Shown one piece after another: positions 10,248-22,224 of a stretch of DNA of 64,000 nucleotides (the first letter of the stretch is position 1; each line of letters opens with the position of its first letter). The DNA comes from Cunninghamia lanceolata (lineage: Eukaryota > Streptophyta > Pinopsida > Cupressales > Cupressaceae). Made by a program: the position numbers and the translations under genes. The notes beneath the pieces are model-generated. The model saw nothing but the letters and a program-made list of their open reading frames with translations, made no database searches and was not told where the DNA came from. The stretch is from positions 4,402,001 through 4,466,000 of the forward strand of contig BSBN01000829.1 of NCBI GenBank assembly GCA_027924645.1, written 5' to 3'.

Positions 10248-12215
10248 GTGGTGACTCCGAACAATCTCCCAACCGATAAAGTAAAAATTTGTATGCAAGA
10301 GAGAAGATCCCTGCGCAATCCTCTGTCTAAAGAATTACCCAGAAAAATGATGTACAAGAAAAAAGGGATTGTTCAAACTAGTCAGGAGGGTTCTCCTAGA
10401 CGTAATGATAATATTCAAGACAATCCTGGATCTTCAGACCGAACAGTACCTTATTTTTCAAACATTGAGACTAAAATCCAGAATGTATATGAAAGACAAC
10501 AAGGTGTTAATTTGAGAGTGAGATCAGAGGTGTTTCAGGAACGCCCATTCTTGGATCCCTCTGACATATTTGAAGAGACTGAGTCCCCAAGGGATGATGA
10601 TGATGACCAGAATATAATGAAACCATCTTCATCTATGCCTAGAGAGGAGGAATTAGCCAAAGAAATCAAGAGCCTGAGGGCAGAGTTAGAATATCTATAG
10701 GTAGTAAAAATTAGAGATGACATGAGACAATAGGTGCAAGCTCTGAGAACTATTCAACATGATGCAGTCCCCACTTTAGACAATGCAAATGTGCTGAGGA
10801 ACTAGCGTAGAAATGAAGTTTAGGATCAGCATAATGATCAGAGACAGAATGCAAATAATGCTAGAGCACCATTCAATAATGTAAGAAATCAGAATGCAAA
10901 TAGAAATGCCAATGTTAATCAATTTGGTAGACAGCCTATGCAGCTCGACAGATTCAGGCAGTTAGTTTTTGATGGCATTCCTGGATACCCTAATCCTATT
11001 GACAAACATGTGAGGCCGCAAGTGCCAAAGTTTCCAGGAAATAATACTGTGTCAGGGGAAGATCATCTAAAAGCTTTTCAGAATGTCATGGATAACTTTG
11101 AGGTTGAGCATGAGGATGTTTTTATGAAGTTGTTTATGCAATCCTTAGTTGATGAGGCTAAAGAATGGTACAAGGGTTTGCCTGACAGGAGTATTTCATC
11201 ATGGGATGACTTCAGAAGAATTTTTAAAGAACAGTATGGTGATAAAACCGATCCAAGTTTTTTCATTAATGAATTCATTGGCATTACCAAAGGATCAAAT
11301 GAACAGGTTGTTGATTTCAATGCTAGATTCACTAAGGTGTTGAACAAATTGCCACATCACCTGAGGCCTAATGAACCTATGTGTATAGTGTTATACATAA
11401 ATGCTTTTGATGCTAAAATAGCTTATGGATTAAGAGACAAGGGTCCTCACAGCCTCAGGGATGCTTTCAAAATAGCAACAAATATTGAAAATAATAGAAA
11501 AGCGTCTGGTAAGACAAACAGAAGAGATGATGTAAATATTTTGCAAAATCCAAATACTAAATCTCAAAGTGTTCAAGGCAATGCATCTACTTCTAAGGAT
11601 AAGTTAGATAAATTGACAACTATTGTCAAGGACCTAAACTATAGAATGGCTAAAAATGAAAAGGGGATTGGTCTTGACAGACAGGTTTACCAAAGGCAAG
11701 AAAGAAGACCATCATTACATGATATGCCATATAACACTAATTGGCATAATGGTAAACCCATCCTTCCACACAGCAATACAAATCAAAGAGCTCAGAATGC
11801 AAAAGAAACACCTGATCCTTTGAAGAAGGCTGTTACTATTGTTGATGATACCCCATGGTGCATAATATGTCAAATGCCTCACTCACAGTCATAATGTATG
11901 ATTGCTCAGTCTCTTTACAACAATGCCATGGCCTGTGATGAGTGCAATGAGCCACATTGCATGGAGGATGACAATGTCAATATGTTGTTTACAAACAGGG
12001 AGTATCCTTCTCATGATGTTGATGCAAGCACAAATAATGAGATTCAGGTCTACCAGCAGTTTCTGTATGATGAGGATAATGAAGATAATTATGCTTATGC
12101 TCAGGACATCTTCTTGAATAACTTGAGGAGGCCTTCTGATGAAGAAATTAGAGCCTTCACAGCTGCAGCAGTGGCTCAAGTCAAAAGAAATTACAATCTC
12201 AGGGGTAAAGCCTAG
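10248..12215 (+). pseudogene. gag: gag of the Tat-type element, broken
   Basis: One frame runs from 10248 to 12215 with stops at 10698, 10731, 10803, 10821 and 11892. The segment 10938-11894 is intact over about 318 codons. It reads as a retrotransposon gag capsid: a PKFPGN start, WYKGLPDRSI, SWDDFRRIFKEQYG, and later VVDFNARF and an IATNIE helix. A zinc-knuckle relic, CIICQMPH, precedes the stop at 11892, and CDECNEPHC follows near 11934. Four of the stops fall in 126 bp and are TAG. The product would form the virus-like particle; this copy cannot make it. Confidence 0.8.
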
Positions 12216-12551
12216 GTAAGTAACTCACACCAACCAGAGAATACTTGTGCGGACTAGCCAGTGCATAGTTATAAGGGGGGTGAAACACAAAAGAAGCAAT
12301 GGAGCAATAATAAGCAAAATTTTAAGCAAAAAGTAGGTAATGATTCTCAAGAATCAGAAAATAGAATTCCCCAAGTTGAGGATCAAAACAAAAAATTTTA
12401 GATCAAAGATGACAGTCAGAGAGCCACAAAAATTAAAGTTGGATCATACCAAGATAAAAATAAATCTGTAGATCAGGCTACAACTATTATACAAAATTAT
12501 GTTCCTTTTGACATAACTCAATTTTTATCCCAAGTAAAAGTCTTTGTTCCA

Positions 12552-13346
12552 TTGATGGAGCTGATGAAAGTTGAGGAGTTCAGAAGTAAAACATTGTCCC
12601 TGATTTCAGGAATACCCTATCAAGCTAATCAGAATATTGAGACTCAGGGTAAGAAACAAGCCATGTGTGTTGATGAGGATGAGACTCCTGAAGTATATCT
12701 GGGGGTGACCATGACAAAATGCCCTTCACAGGTTGAACCATTTTATGTCTCCCTTGTCATCAATGGAAAAGTGATTAAGAATTGTATGCTTGACTCAGGG
12801 GCATCAACAAACATCATGTCTTTGGCCATTATGCAGCAAGCTAGGTTAAAGATAGATAAGGCATGTGGGAAATGCTATGCCATGGATGCTAGGGAAGTAC
12901 CTGTCATTGGAATTATGAAAGATGTGGATTTCAAACTAGCAGCATATCCTGAAAGGACCTATAAAATGAACATAACAGTTGTTGATATCAAGCCACAATA
13001 TGGTATGTTATTGTCAAGAAGATGGGCAGCATTGATTGGTGGGAGTATGCAATTGGATCTGTCATATGCTATGATCCCTATGAATGGTAAGGATGTCAAA
13101 CTGATCAGAGAAGAAAGATCAGTAGACAAAGTTGAAGATCAAGAGTTAGAGGAGCATATATGTTTTGTGGACACCAACTGTGAAAATTTTAGGGTTGTCT
13201 CAGATGATAAAGGAGGTGAAGGGAGAGACATATGCATTCAAGAGCTTGACCAACAGGTCTCTGGATCATGTATTTTGATGGAGCCTGTTCAAAGGAAGGC
13301 TCTGGTGCTGGAGTTGCATTTTTGTCTCCAGCTGGTAAGCTTCTAA
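12552..13346 (+). pseudogene. Aspartic protease region of the Tat-type element
   Basis: This region stays in the gag frame. The retropepsin active site is clear at about residue 80: CMLDSGASTNIMS, with DSG intact. Downstream MLLSRRWAALIGG corresponds to the conserved flap/helix region (usually hydrophobic-LGRxW; here LSRRW). The frame then runs past the protease and overlaps the RNase H frame from about 13261, showing a frameshift between the two domains. Upstream, between 12216 and 12551, the linker carries further TAG and TAA stops. Confidence 0.8.
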
Positions 13347-13809
13347 AATTCTCTTTCTTGCTAAAGTTTTCTTGTACAAATAATATTGTAGAATATGAAG
13401 CTCTTTTGCTAGGATTGAATATGGCTCTAAAGCATGGGATTAAAATGTTAAGAGTGTTTGGAGAATCAGAGTTAATTGTTTCCCAGGTTAGAGATAGGTA
13501 TGCTTCAAAAAATAAAAGATTAAACAAGTATAAGCATGTTGTTTGGGATACAATTGAATTGTTTGATGCTTTTTCAATAAACTGGGTAGAAAGATAAAAA
13601 AATGTCAGAGCAAACTTTCTAGCTAATGTAGCCATAAGGCCAGATGATATCACTCTATCAGATGTTACAAATGTTGAAGTCAAACTTAGACTTGCAATAC
13701 CAGATAATGTATGCAGCTGGCAGGTATTTGATGATGACAGAGATTTACTGAGATTTCTGCATTTATTGATGAATATGAGAACCAAGAAATGGATTTTTAG
13801 AACTTTATA
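13261..13809 (+). pseudogene. Archaeal-type RNase H (aRNH) domain placed before reverse transcriptase
   Basis: Frame 2 begins WIMYFDGACS and continues GSGAGVAFLSPAGK, CTNNIVEYEALLLGL and VFGESELIVSQV, then after a TAA near 13595 reads VRANFLANVA. This is the signature order of the archaeal-like RNase H of plant Tat elements. Two of four catalytic positions look altered: the expected GDS is GES and the expected Asp of ADxLA is Asn. The block IPDNVCSWQVFDDD follows and links to the RT region through another frame change near 13805. The domain would help degrade the RNA template during reverse transcription. Confidence 0.75.
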
Positions 13810-13815
13810 GAAGTT

Positions 13816-15079
13816 GTGGATGGGAAAGAAACTCTCTTAGGCAAGGAGCTAATTCAACTCAAGGAAAATAAAATCCCTAGGGGGCTGTTCGCTTTAGAGA
13901 AAGCTTTTGACCATAGGGACCAATTTGTTACAAAGGCATCTCCAACAAACAAGAATGATTTGGAGGAGATAAACTTGGGGACATCTCATGCCCCCAAAAA
14001 GGTATATATTGGCAAACAGCTCAAACCACACATCAGAGTTATGCTGATTACACTACTGAAAAAATATAAGCATGTTTTTGCCTGGTCATATGATAACCTG
14101 AAAGCTTATAGAGAGGACCTATTCCAGCATGAGATCCCTTTGGAGCCTGGAGCTAAACCATTTAGACAAAAACAAAGACCTATCAACCAAACTTTAGCTC
14201 CAAAAATGCAAGAAGAACTTATGAAGCTTAGGGAGGCTGGAATAATTATGCCCATCAGGCACTCAACTTGGGTGTCTAATCTTGTCCCAGTTAGAAAGAA
14301 AAATGGTGACATTAGACTTTATGTGGACTTTAGAAATTTGAATGTATCTTCTTTGAAGGATAATTATCCATTGCCAAACATGGAAGCCATGTTGCAGAAG
14401 GTGACTGGCTGTGAACTTTTATCCATGATGGATGGATTTTCAAGGTACAATCAGGTGAAAGTAAAAGAATTAGAACAATTCAAAACTGCTTTCACCACTC
14501 CATGGGGAACCTATGTGTATGTGAGAATGCCATTTAGATGTGTATGTGAGAATGCCATTTGGACTGACAAATGCAGGTGCTACATTTCAAAGGGCTATGG
14601 ATGTTGCTTTCGCAGGATTAATTAACTCAATCCTGGCTATGTATCAAGATGATCTGACAGCCTATTCAAAAAAGGAAGAGCAACATTGTATGCACTTGGA
14701 GCAGATCTTTATTAGAGCATTGGAATATGGTATCTCACTCAACCCAAAGAAATGTGCTTTTGGGGTAGTGGAAGGAAAATTGCTTGGTCACATTGTTTCC
14801 AAGGATGGAGTCAGGATTGATCCTGAAAGGGTGGCTACAATTGACAAAATTCAGATCCCTAGAATAGTGAAAGGTGTCCAGTCCTTCTTTGGACAAATTA
14901 ATTTTGTTAGGAGATTTGGTCCTAATTTTACAAAGACCACAAAAGATATCTCCAAGATGTTGAAGAAAGGTGCAATTGTCAAATGGGAAGATGAAGCAAC
15001 TAAAGCTTTTCAGAACATCAAAGAGGCAATAAAGATGGCTCCTGTGCTAAAATCTCCTAATTTTTCTATGCCATCTTAG
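13816..15079 (+). pseudogene. Reverse transcriptase of the Tat-type element, frameshifted by a 25-bp duplication
   Basis: The first frame (13816-14625) carries the spacer GLFALEKAFDH, the RT entry WVSNLVPVRKKNGDIRL, VDFRNLN and LKDNYPLPNME. It breaks where a 25-bp unit is duplicated in tandem (14513-14537 and 14538-14562). The second frame (from 14540) resumes with RMPFGLTNAGATFQRAM, the catalytic YQDD at 14642-14653, then GISLNPKKCAF, LLGHIVSKDG and a connection region with FFGQINFVRRF. Removing one duplicate unit would bring the two frames together. The fold is gypsy-type RT. Confidence 0.85.
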
Positions 15080-15475
15080 TTGTTCTCATTTGCTTCTTTC
15101 CATACTATTGTTGCATGTTTATTGCAGAAAAATGCATAAGGTTTTGAACAACCTATAGCTTTCTTTAGTAGGTCATTGTAGGCTGCTGAGTTGAAGTATG
15201 ACATCATGGAGAAGCAAGCATATGCACTGGTTAGAGCAGTAAAAAGTTTCAGGCCATATTTAGTAAGCTCTTAGATAGTTCCATATGTGCTTCATGTAGC
15301 AATAAAAGATATTTTTACTCAACAGGAGGTAACTGGAAGAAGATGTAGATGGATAAATAAATTGCAAGAGTTCAACATTGAAATACAGATCACAAAATTG
15401 GTAAGAGGACAAGGTTTGGCAAAATTGATGACAGTCAAATCTAGAGGCATGCCACGTGAATGTAGTGCATAATGA
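15080..15475 (+). pseudogene. Gypsy RNase H (gRNH) of the Tat-type element
   Basis: After a TAG at the end of the RT frame the sequence reads LLQKNA, stop, GFEQPIAFFSRSL, stop, AAELKYDIMEKQAYALV and FRPYL, then KLVRGQGLAKLM. This is the ordinary gypsy RNase H region with its tether. The first catalytic Asp region appears as FASFHT, so the domain may have lost activity; loss of gRNH activity after aRNH gain is known in Tat elements. No second DGA-type RNase H lies between this block and integrase. Confidence 0.7.
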
Positions 15476-16755
15476 AGTTGTAAATATGTCAGAATCTGAA
15501 TGGTATACGGACATAGTACATTATTTACAGGATTTGAATTGTCCTTCCCATCTCAGTGATAATCAGAAGAGAACCTTGAAGCTACATGCTATTAAATATA
15601 TCATTGTTCAAGGAGAGTTATATTGGAAAAATCTTGATGGTGTATTACTCAGGTGTATAGATGAAAATTAGGCTAAGGATATTTTGAGTGACATGCACAA
15701 TGGAGTGTGTGGTAGACACTATGCTACCTAGACTACAACCCACAAAATTCTTAGAGCAAGCTACTGGTGGCCAACTCTCTTCTCAGATGCGCAAAGAATG
15801 GTAAGAAAGTGTGATCCTTGCCAAAGGTTCTTAGGAAAGTTAAAATATGAAGGTGCATTGCCCCTTAGGACTGTAATTGTAGAAGCTCCGTTTCAGCAAT
15901 GGGAATTTGATTTTATAGGGGAAATCTCAGAAAAATCAAGTGGAGGACACAGTTGGATTTTGGTTGCTATTGACTACTTCACTAAATGGATTAAGGTCAT
16001 TCCAACTAAAAAAGCTACAAGCAAGGTGGTGATGGATTTCATTCTAGAAAATATTGTTATCAGATTTGGAGTACCAGCCAAAGTGGTCATTGATAATGCA
16101 ATGTGCTTCAGGTCTGGTGAATTTATTAATTTTTGCAAAACTTATGGAATAAATTTGTTACACGCATCACCATATCACCCACATGGAAATGGTCAAGTAG
16201 AGTCAAGCAACAAAAGCCTCATGAAAATCGTCAAAAGGATGGTAGGTAAAAACAAAAGGACTTGGGATTCAAAGCTGAAAATGGCATTATGGGCTGACAA
16301 ATCAACAGTGAAGAAAGCAACTGGAAGGTTGCCATTTGACTAGTGTATGGTGCAGCAGCCAAATTGCTTGTGAACAATCTCTTACCAGTATACAAATTCA
16401 TACAAGAGAATGATGAGGAGATTGAGGACTCAATGACTGAAAGAATAAATCAGCTGGTTGCACTAGATGAAATGAGAAGGGAGGCACAAAAAACAAACAT
16501 CAAGAGACAGTAAAAGGTAAAATATATGTTTGATAAAAGGGCTACAGAAAGAAAGTTTCAGATAGGTGATTTGGTCCTTGTATGGAATACAAGAAACTAG
16601 GATAAGGGCAAGCACGGAAAATTTGAGCCCTTATGGGTAGGCTCGTAACAAATCAGTGACACTCATGGAGAGGATTCCTATTTTCTCCAAGCCTTAGGTG
16701 GTGAATTGTTAGAATTGCTTGTGCATGGTTAGTTCCTGAAACCCTACTTCTCATA
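15476..16755 (+). pseudogene. Integrase of the Tat-type element
   Basis: The N-terminal zinc-binding part reads HNGVCGRHYA, stop, TTHKI, then YWWPTLFSDA and CDPCQRF (HHCC). The core has the catalytic triad: Asp in WEFDFIG, Asp in VIDNAMCF and Glu in GQVESSN, with exactly 35 residues between the last two. A frame change near 16341 leads to LVYGAAAKLLVNNLLPVYKF and a C-terminal tail that ends LKPYFS at 16755, with a TAA near 16512 and a TAG near 16599. Stops at 15669 and 15729 are TAG. No chromodomain is present, as expected for Tat. Confidence 0.85.
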
Positions 16756-16914
16756 AACGCTTATCTTGTGTGCACTTTGTAAATTAGATGTAAATATTTT
16801 GTACATGCCTTATATAGTCGGTCGTGTTTTAAGTTTTGTGTTTTGTCTGATCTGCCCCAGAGTTGCTTGGTTCTCGCTGTAGTCTTGCTTCTGCACATCC
16901 CCAGTCGGAGCCAT
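16756..16914 (+). other. Short 3' untranslated stretch before the Tat 3' LTR
   Basis: About 160 bp separate the integrase end from the 3' LTR. No convincing polypurine tract adjoins the LTR; the bases before TGGTGG are CAGTCGGAGCCAT, so the tract may have eroded. Confidence 0.5.
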
Positions 16915-19321
16915 TGGTGGTGTTCATCTAGGGTTAGGGTTCTGAATTTGTGTTTGCAGGTTCCTGTGTTTATTCTTTCAAACCCTTAGTGCCTTGGTTT
17001 AAATTATCCCTCTACCTACATGCAATGTTTTACCATTTTTTCCCATCGCATGTGAGCAAGTGCTAGGTTTTTGTATGTGCAACTAGTCATGTATATTTGT
17101 GGGTTTGTGAAATCTCAATCGACCTTTGAAAGGGTGAGTTATATGCATTTTTGAATGCATATCAGGCTCAAGAAGATGCATATACAAGGTGGGAATCTAT
17201 CGCAAATCCCAGGAATATTCGTAGTTTGTATATTGGCTACATACAAAGGGTATTGTATATTCGGTAATATACAAAGCAGCAAAGATACAATTGGTAGGGC
17301 CCGCAGGTATATACAAACGAGTTTGTATATTCGGCATACAAGGGGAAGGTGCGGAGGTGTTTGCATATACAAGGATTGACATACAAGCGAAATATGCAGG
17401 GTGGACATGACCAAAGGAATTAATAGCATTTTGAAATATTTTGAGATCCGGTTTGTATGTTTTGGATTGTATATTCCAAATATACAATTAAATGTACAAG
17501 GTTAGGCATGCAAACAAGTCAGCGACAGACAACGTCAGAAATGGGGCCCACCAGTTGTATGTGCGTTCACTTGTATATCGGCACATACAAGCCAATATAC
17601 AGAAGGAGATATGCAACCCAGATGCAGAGGAGGTATTAAATGCAGTGAATGAAATTTGAGGTCCATGGGTTGTATAAAAGTGCTTGTATATGCTGATATA
17701 CAAGACGATGTGCAAGTAGGAGGATACAAGTCAGATTTCAAAGGGTGGTACATTCTGATGCATAATGATTTGAAGTCTGCGGCTTGTATGTATGTGTTGT
17801 ATATCGTGGATATACAAAGGAGAAAGATACATGCTAGACCCGATTGAAAATTCCAATTTGCTTTATAACAGTTTGGGGTCCGCTTTGTATAATGAACAGT
17901 TGTATGTATATGCTCTCGTATATACAAAGATTTGGAGGGTGAAAAGTCAACGATAGGACTATGGAGTGCCTACATGGTATGCAACCATTGGCTCTTGGCT
18001 TTTTTGTAGGTTTTTGGGGCCATTTGATCTCACTGATGGAATCATGATCGACGGCCGTGTTTTGAACCTTTGATGTGAGTTTTTCCTGTGCGTTTGTAAT
18101 GGTTTTGAGCGGGAAAACTTTAGATGTGTTCATTGTTGCATCCTGCGGGTAGCTGAATCATTAATAGCGGACTTGCAGAGGCATCGATGGATGAAGTGAC
18201 AGATGAACTACCAGATTTAAGATGAAAATCTTTGAGCGGCAGCTCAAATCCTAAGCTCACCTGCCCTCTCCTCTGTTTTCCTCGGCTGCCTTCAATTTTT
18301 TGGGTGCCATTTCTGATGCATTTTATCTGGCAAATTTTTTATTTGCCTTGTAATTAATTTGCTGAATGTACAGTTTGGCTATATAAGGGGCAAACTATGT
18401 CATTCATCATTGTTGAAAACTGGACAAATTTTGGTGTTGTGATAAGATATAACTTCGTTGGAGGCTCTATTTTAGGTGTTTTGTGAGTTTATGAATCTCA
18501 TGTTGCATGTCTTATGCATAAATTTACTGGTTTCATGCTATTTTAAATGAGTAATGCCATATTGCATGTATTCTATTATTAGTCTCGAAATTGAATGTGT
18601 TCTTCTAAATTTTAAACAGCTAAGGGGTGTTTAAGGTTCTAGAATATGGGTTTAGTATATTGAATGCTAGATCTTTTACTTCTTCTCAAGGGGTAGATTA
18701 AATGTTTCAGGTTGAGTGTTGGGAAGAACATATTGCAATGAGGATGTTTGTAAGTAGAGATAACTGAATACTTAGTTTTGGGAAGTATCTGTAAGGCAGA
18801 TACCAAAGCAATCCCCTGAAACCCAGTCACTGATATATGTTTATGATAACCATTCACATGTGTATGTCTATTGACTCCAAGCCTTGGATAGGCACCGATC
18901 CAGTCTTGTATTGAGGTTACAGCCCAAGGTCCTAGTTCTGCATCCAAATAAATATCAAACTTAAAACTCCAAATACAAACCTTTAGGAAATTTAGAAGTA
19001 GTTTTAGGATCAAAATCCTCTATCTACAACTGAATATAGGCCCAAAGCTAACCCCTTTGCACTTATTCCACAGTTTTGGTCTGCATCATAGAGGATTTAT
19101 CTGCTTTCTGTCAACATCCAAGTAATTTCATGTGCATATGTTATAGATGTTGAATAGCGAATACCCCCCTTGGTTCTGCAGAGCCTAAAGAAGAAGAGGA
19201 GATATTTATAGAGTCTAACTCCTGTACTATTGGCCCCTGGCCCGGGAATCCTATTGATCAATGATGGCTACCTTGTAGGGATTACTGGGAATAAGCATCC
19301 AGTCTGGGAAAAACACCAATA
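16915..19321 (+). repeat. 3' LTR of the Tat-type element
   Basis: The 2,407-bp copy starts TGGTGGTGTTCATC and ends ACACCAATA, so the terminal CA is mutated to TA. It keeps the hairpin array at about 17220-17935 and the TATA box at 18380-18386. In several hairpins the loop differs from the 5' copy while the arms match; for example the loop CAGT at 8151 is CGGT here. Near 18505 it has about 36 bp that the 5' copy lacks. Confidence 0.9.
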
Positions 19322-22053
19322 CATTATATAACATGTTTATATAGAGAACATTTACTCATATGCAAATACATCATCTCTAGATCTTGCATCTAAACACATA
19401 TTTCATTCATCCACATTATAGGTATAACTTTACAAGGTTCACATATAGGTTTATAGGGATGTAATAGAATCATCATAGAACCAAGTAACCAGTAACCAGT
19501 GCCAAGTAACTAAAGATCCAAGAACCAGGTGGAGTGATGGTCTCAGGGCCACGCGCCTGGGGGCCTCATCATACATTCCCACAATGGGCTACCTCTTGTT
19601 TGTATAAGGGGTTTAGCCTCCAAGAGATAATCAACATAAGAACAAGATCACTAGGAAGGTAAGTGGATAATGACCAGCCCATACTAGTCCACACCTACCC
19701 GCATCCTCATAAGTGTCCCACGTCTACTTCCTTATATACACTCCACAAGAAGTTGCTCCATCGACATGGTGAGAAGAAAAACACAACACAAGACCAGTGC
19801 TAGAAAACAAAAAGAAGCTAGCTTAGCCAACACAGGTTTCAAGAAAAAAATCAAAAGAAGAAGTTTCCATCACCAAAATAAAATAAATAAATAATTAGTA
19901 AATGCGCGCAATTTCAACATTAAAACAATGTAACCATAAGAGTAACGTGAAAAAGGAAGAATCAAATATTGTGGCTAAGCTACTTTTAGACAAGATAAAA
20001 TAACATGGTTGGTCCACACAACCAAGATACAAAAAGGTCACCAAACAACCGAAAGAAATAATCGCAATCTGAGAAAGTGCACATTACATCACTAGGTGAC
20101 TAACATCAAGTCACTAATAAGGAAGGAGGGAAACATGGTCACTACATGTGTTATGCAAACACAACCAATGCATTAACATCATGTAGGTAGGTATTATCAA
20201 TGTGCCTTCATGTACTCTTACGTGGAATCATGCCCTTCTCAAAGGTAACACATCTTCAGTATAGTACATCGTGCCCTTCTTAAAGCTACATGTCATCATT
20301 ATAATGTAAATGTCTCTAGGATGCTACACATCCACTCAATAAAATACCAAGGGTAAGAATACACCTGCACAAGTAGCATGGCCTCAAGCAAATCACATGC
20401 CCATACCAAAACATAACCAAGATCCCATGTCAGATGTCAATAGTACCATCAAGGAAACAGGACATGGTAGGATAGCACTATGGGCCTCTCAAAGGTCCAT
20501 TCACTAAGGAGAAGTAGGGGGTACTCTAGCATAGGAAGGTATGGTTGGTTGGGTAATCCCAAACCAGTGCCACAACATATCGCCATAGCTTCCTAAGTTC
20601 TTCCTCTCCACTACTTAACTCCACACATGGAAGGTCTCCAACTCTAAGGTTGGACCTTACAGGGTAACAAACAAGCAAACCACACAAGCATGATTTCACC
20701 ATACTTTTAGTTATACACTCAACTCATGGATGGATACCTAGTATCGCAAGCTCATGAGTACACAACACATGTACGGGGTGATCACAACACATAGCAAGCA
20801 CGCTCATAACAGGTATTCACATCCACAAGGTAACACATAACACAATTCTTCTTTACCATTCATTACTTAGTGAAGAAAAAACAACTTTCATACACAAGGT
20901 CACAAAATTATTTACCATAAGGATATATAAGGAATCTACAAAGCCTCATTTAAAATTAACCTTTATGAGGCCTAAAAGAATCTAACTATAACTTCGCATT
21001 CAAAGACAAGGCCACACACCTCAAACCAATATACCAACATACTAGCATTTGTATAAAAGCCATAATTGCATCAAAGCAACATTATTTCAACTCACGAGAT
21101 AGTGTCTCACAACACCTCACACATCATGGAGTTTTCTATAAGCCATACATACTACATATGATTTACAAATGATGCCTATACTTATCTGACAACAAGCTTG
21201 CAAAGAAGAGGTATATCACAAGATGAATCTAAGTAAAAGTTTAAGTCCTTACTTTAGTATTTTACCTAAAGATGCCCAAACATTATCTCCACACAAGTAT
21301 GTGCAACTAGATATCGAATTCACATAAGAACAAGGTTGAAAAATGTAAGTTTCCCACTATGGAAGTGCTTTACAAAATAGTCACCAAGCACACAATGTAC
21401 CCATGTATCATTTCGAGAACATAAATCATTTCTCAACAATAACCACGCATAAGACTCATTTTCACCTCTCTCTTTCTTAATATTTCACAATTAATACAAG
21501 GCATAAAGGAAATCACACACATTATATGCACTCATAAATGTCAAGGTAAGATTCATTTCATGCAATCTTTTCTAGTTATCCATCCAATGGAGACAATGCC
21601 AACTTCCAATGATAACAAGGGTTAGGATTTCAATAAGTATGTCCATCAGTATCATGATAAAACACACACCAAGTTCACAAGAACAAAATAATCCAAGAAA
21701 GTATTAAGACGTCACTACACTCTACAAAAATACACAAGGGTGAGGAAGGGACCAACACAACCCCCACAATCTAGACCAACCTACTCGAGAGGACGATCGA
21801 TGAGGAGGAACACAACCACCCCAAAACACAAGCAGAAGACTTCGAAAATCGTGTGACAACGCCACCAAGATGACAAAACAAGAGGATGGATATTCCTCCA
21901 AGGTGAAGGCTAGTTGACAAACCACAACCTTGCTCCCACATAACTACATGGAGTAGGACAAGGGTCAAACCACCCTCAATCCACTCCATGTCAACCCAAA
22001 CAAAACGCAAACCCCAGAGCTCCCAATGTTGAAACATGGGCTCTGATACCAAA
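19322..22053 (-). other. Right part of the short-LTR element's internal region
   Basis: About 2.7 kb of A/C-rich sequence continues the internal region interrupted at 7803. I see no gene. A short imperfect direct repeat around ATCGTGCCCTTCTxAAAG occurs near 20228 and 20268. Open frames on the minus strand next to the primer site (21771-22052, 21722-21925) are Trp/Leu/Ser-rich and match no family I know. Confidence 0.45.
22038..22053 (-). other. Primer binding site (tRNA-Met type) of the short-LTR element
   Basis: On the minus strand the bases after the LTR end (GGCATGACA) read TTTGGTATCAGAGCCC. TGGTATCAGAGC is the usual complement of the plant initiator tRNA-Met 3' end. This fixes the orientation and makes the right copy the 5' LTR. 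Confidence 0.8.
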
Positions 22054-22219
22054 TGTCATGCCCACTTTTTACAAGTGGCCATGACACGAGAAAACCGATG
22101 TCATGCCACATTACCCATGTGGTCATGACATGAACCACCAAAAATTTTCCCCTAATCCCTAAATCCCCATCGCACAAGGCAGGGAAGGAAGACAAGGCGT
22201 GGATGAAGCATCCAAGACA
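22054..22219 (-). repeat. Right (5') LTR of the short-LTR element
   Basis: This 166-bp copy has intact plus-strand ends TGTCATGCCC and CCAAGACA. It is followed directly by CCCCT, identical to the bases before the left copy. Confidence 0.85.
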
Positions 22220-22224
22220 CCCCT

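Larger units (their letters stand above)
7804..19321 (+). mobile_element. Ty3/gypsy Tat/Ogre-type LTR retrotransposon, complete but decayed
   Basis: An 11,518-bp element with LTRs 7804-10179 and 16915-19321. It is flanked by CATCA (7799-7803) and CATTA (19322-19326), a 5-bp TSD with one mismatch. Internal order on the plus strand: tRNA-Arg-type primer site, gag, protease, archaeal-type RNase H, reverse transcriptase, gypsy RNase H, integrase. The RNase H pair and primer type are hallmarks of the plant Tat/Ogre lineage. The reading frame is broken by several TAG codons, frame changes and a 25-bp duplication, so the copy cannot encode its proteins. By eye the first 228 bp of the LTRs differ at about twelve positions. 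Confidence 0.9.
2753..22219 (-). mobile_element. Minus-strand LTR element with 166-bp LTRs, split by a Tat element
   Basis: Two 166-bp direct copies lie at 2753-2918 and 22054-22219, and both are flanked outside by CCCCT (2748-2752 and 22220-22224), a perfect 5-bp TSD. Inside the right copy, on the minus strand, TTTGGTATCAGAGCCC gives a tRNA-Met-type primer site, so the element runs right to left. After removal of the Tat insertion and its 5-bp duplication the element is about 7.94 kb. LTRs of this length are typical of TRIM elements, but the internal region is far longer and I find no gag or pol. It is best called a large non-autonomous derivative; the partner that mobilised it is unknown. 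Confidence 0.8.
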
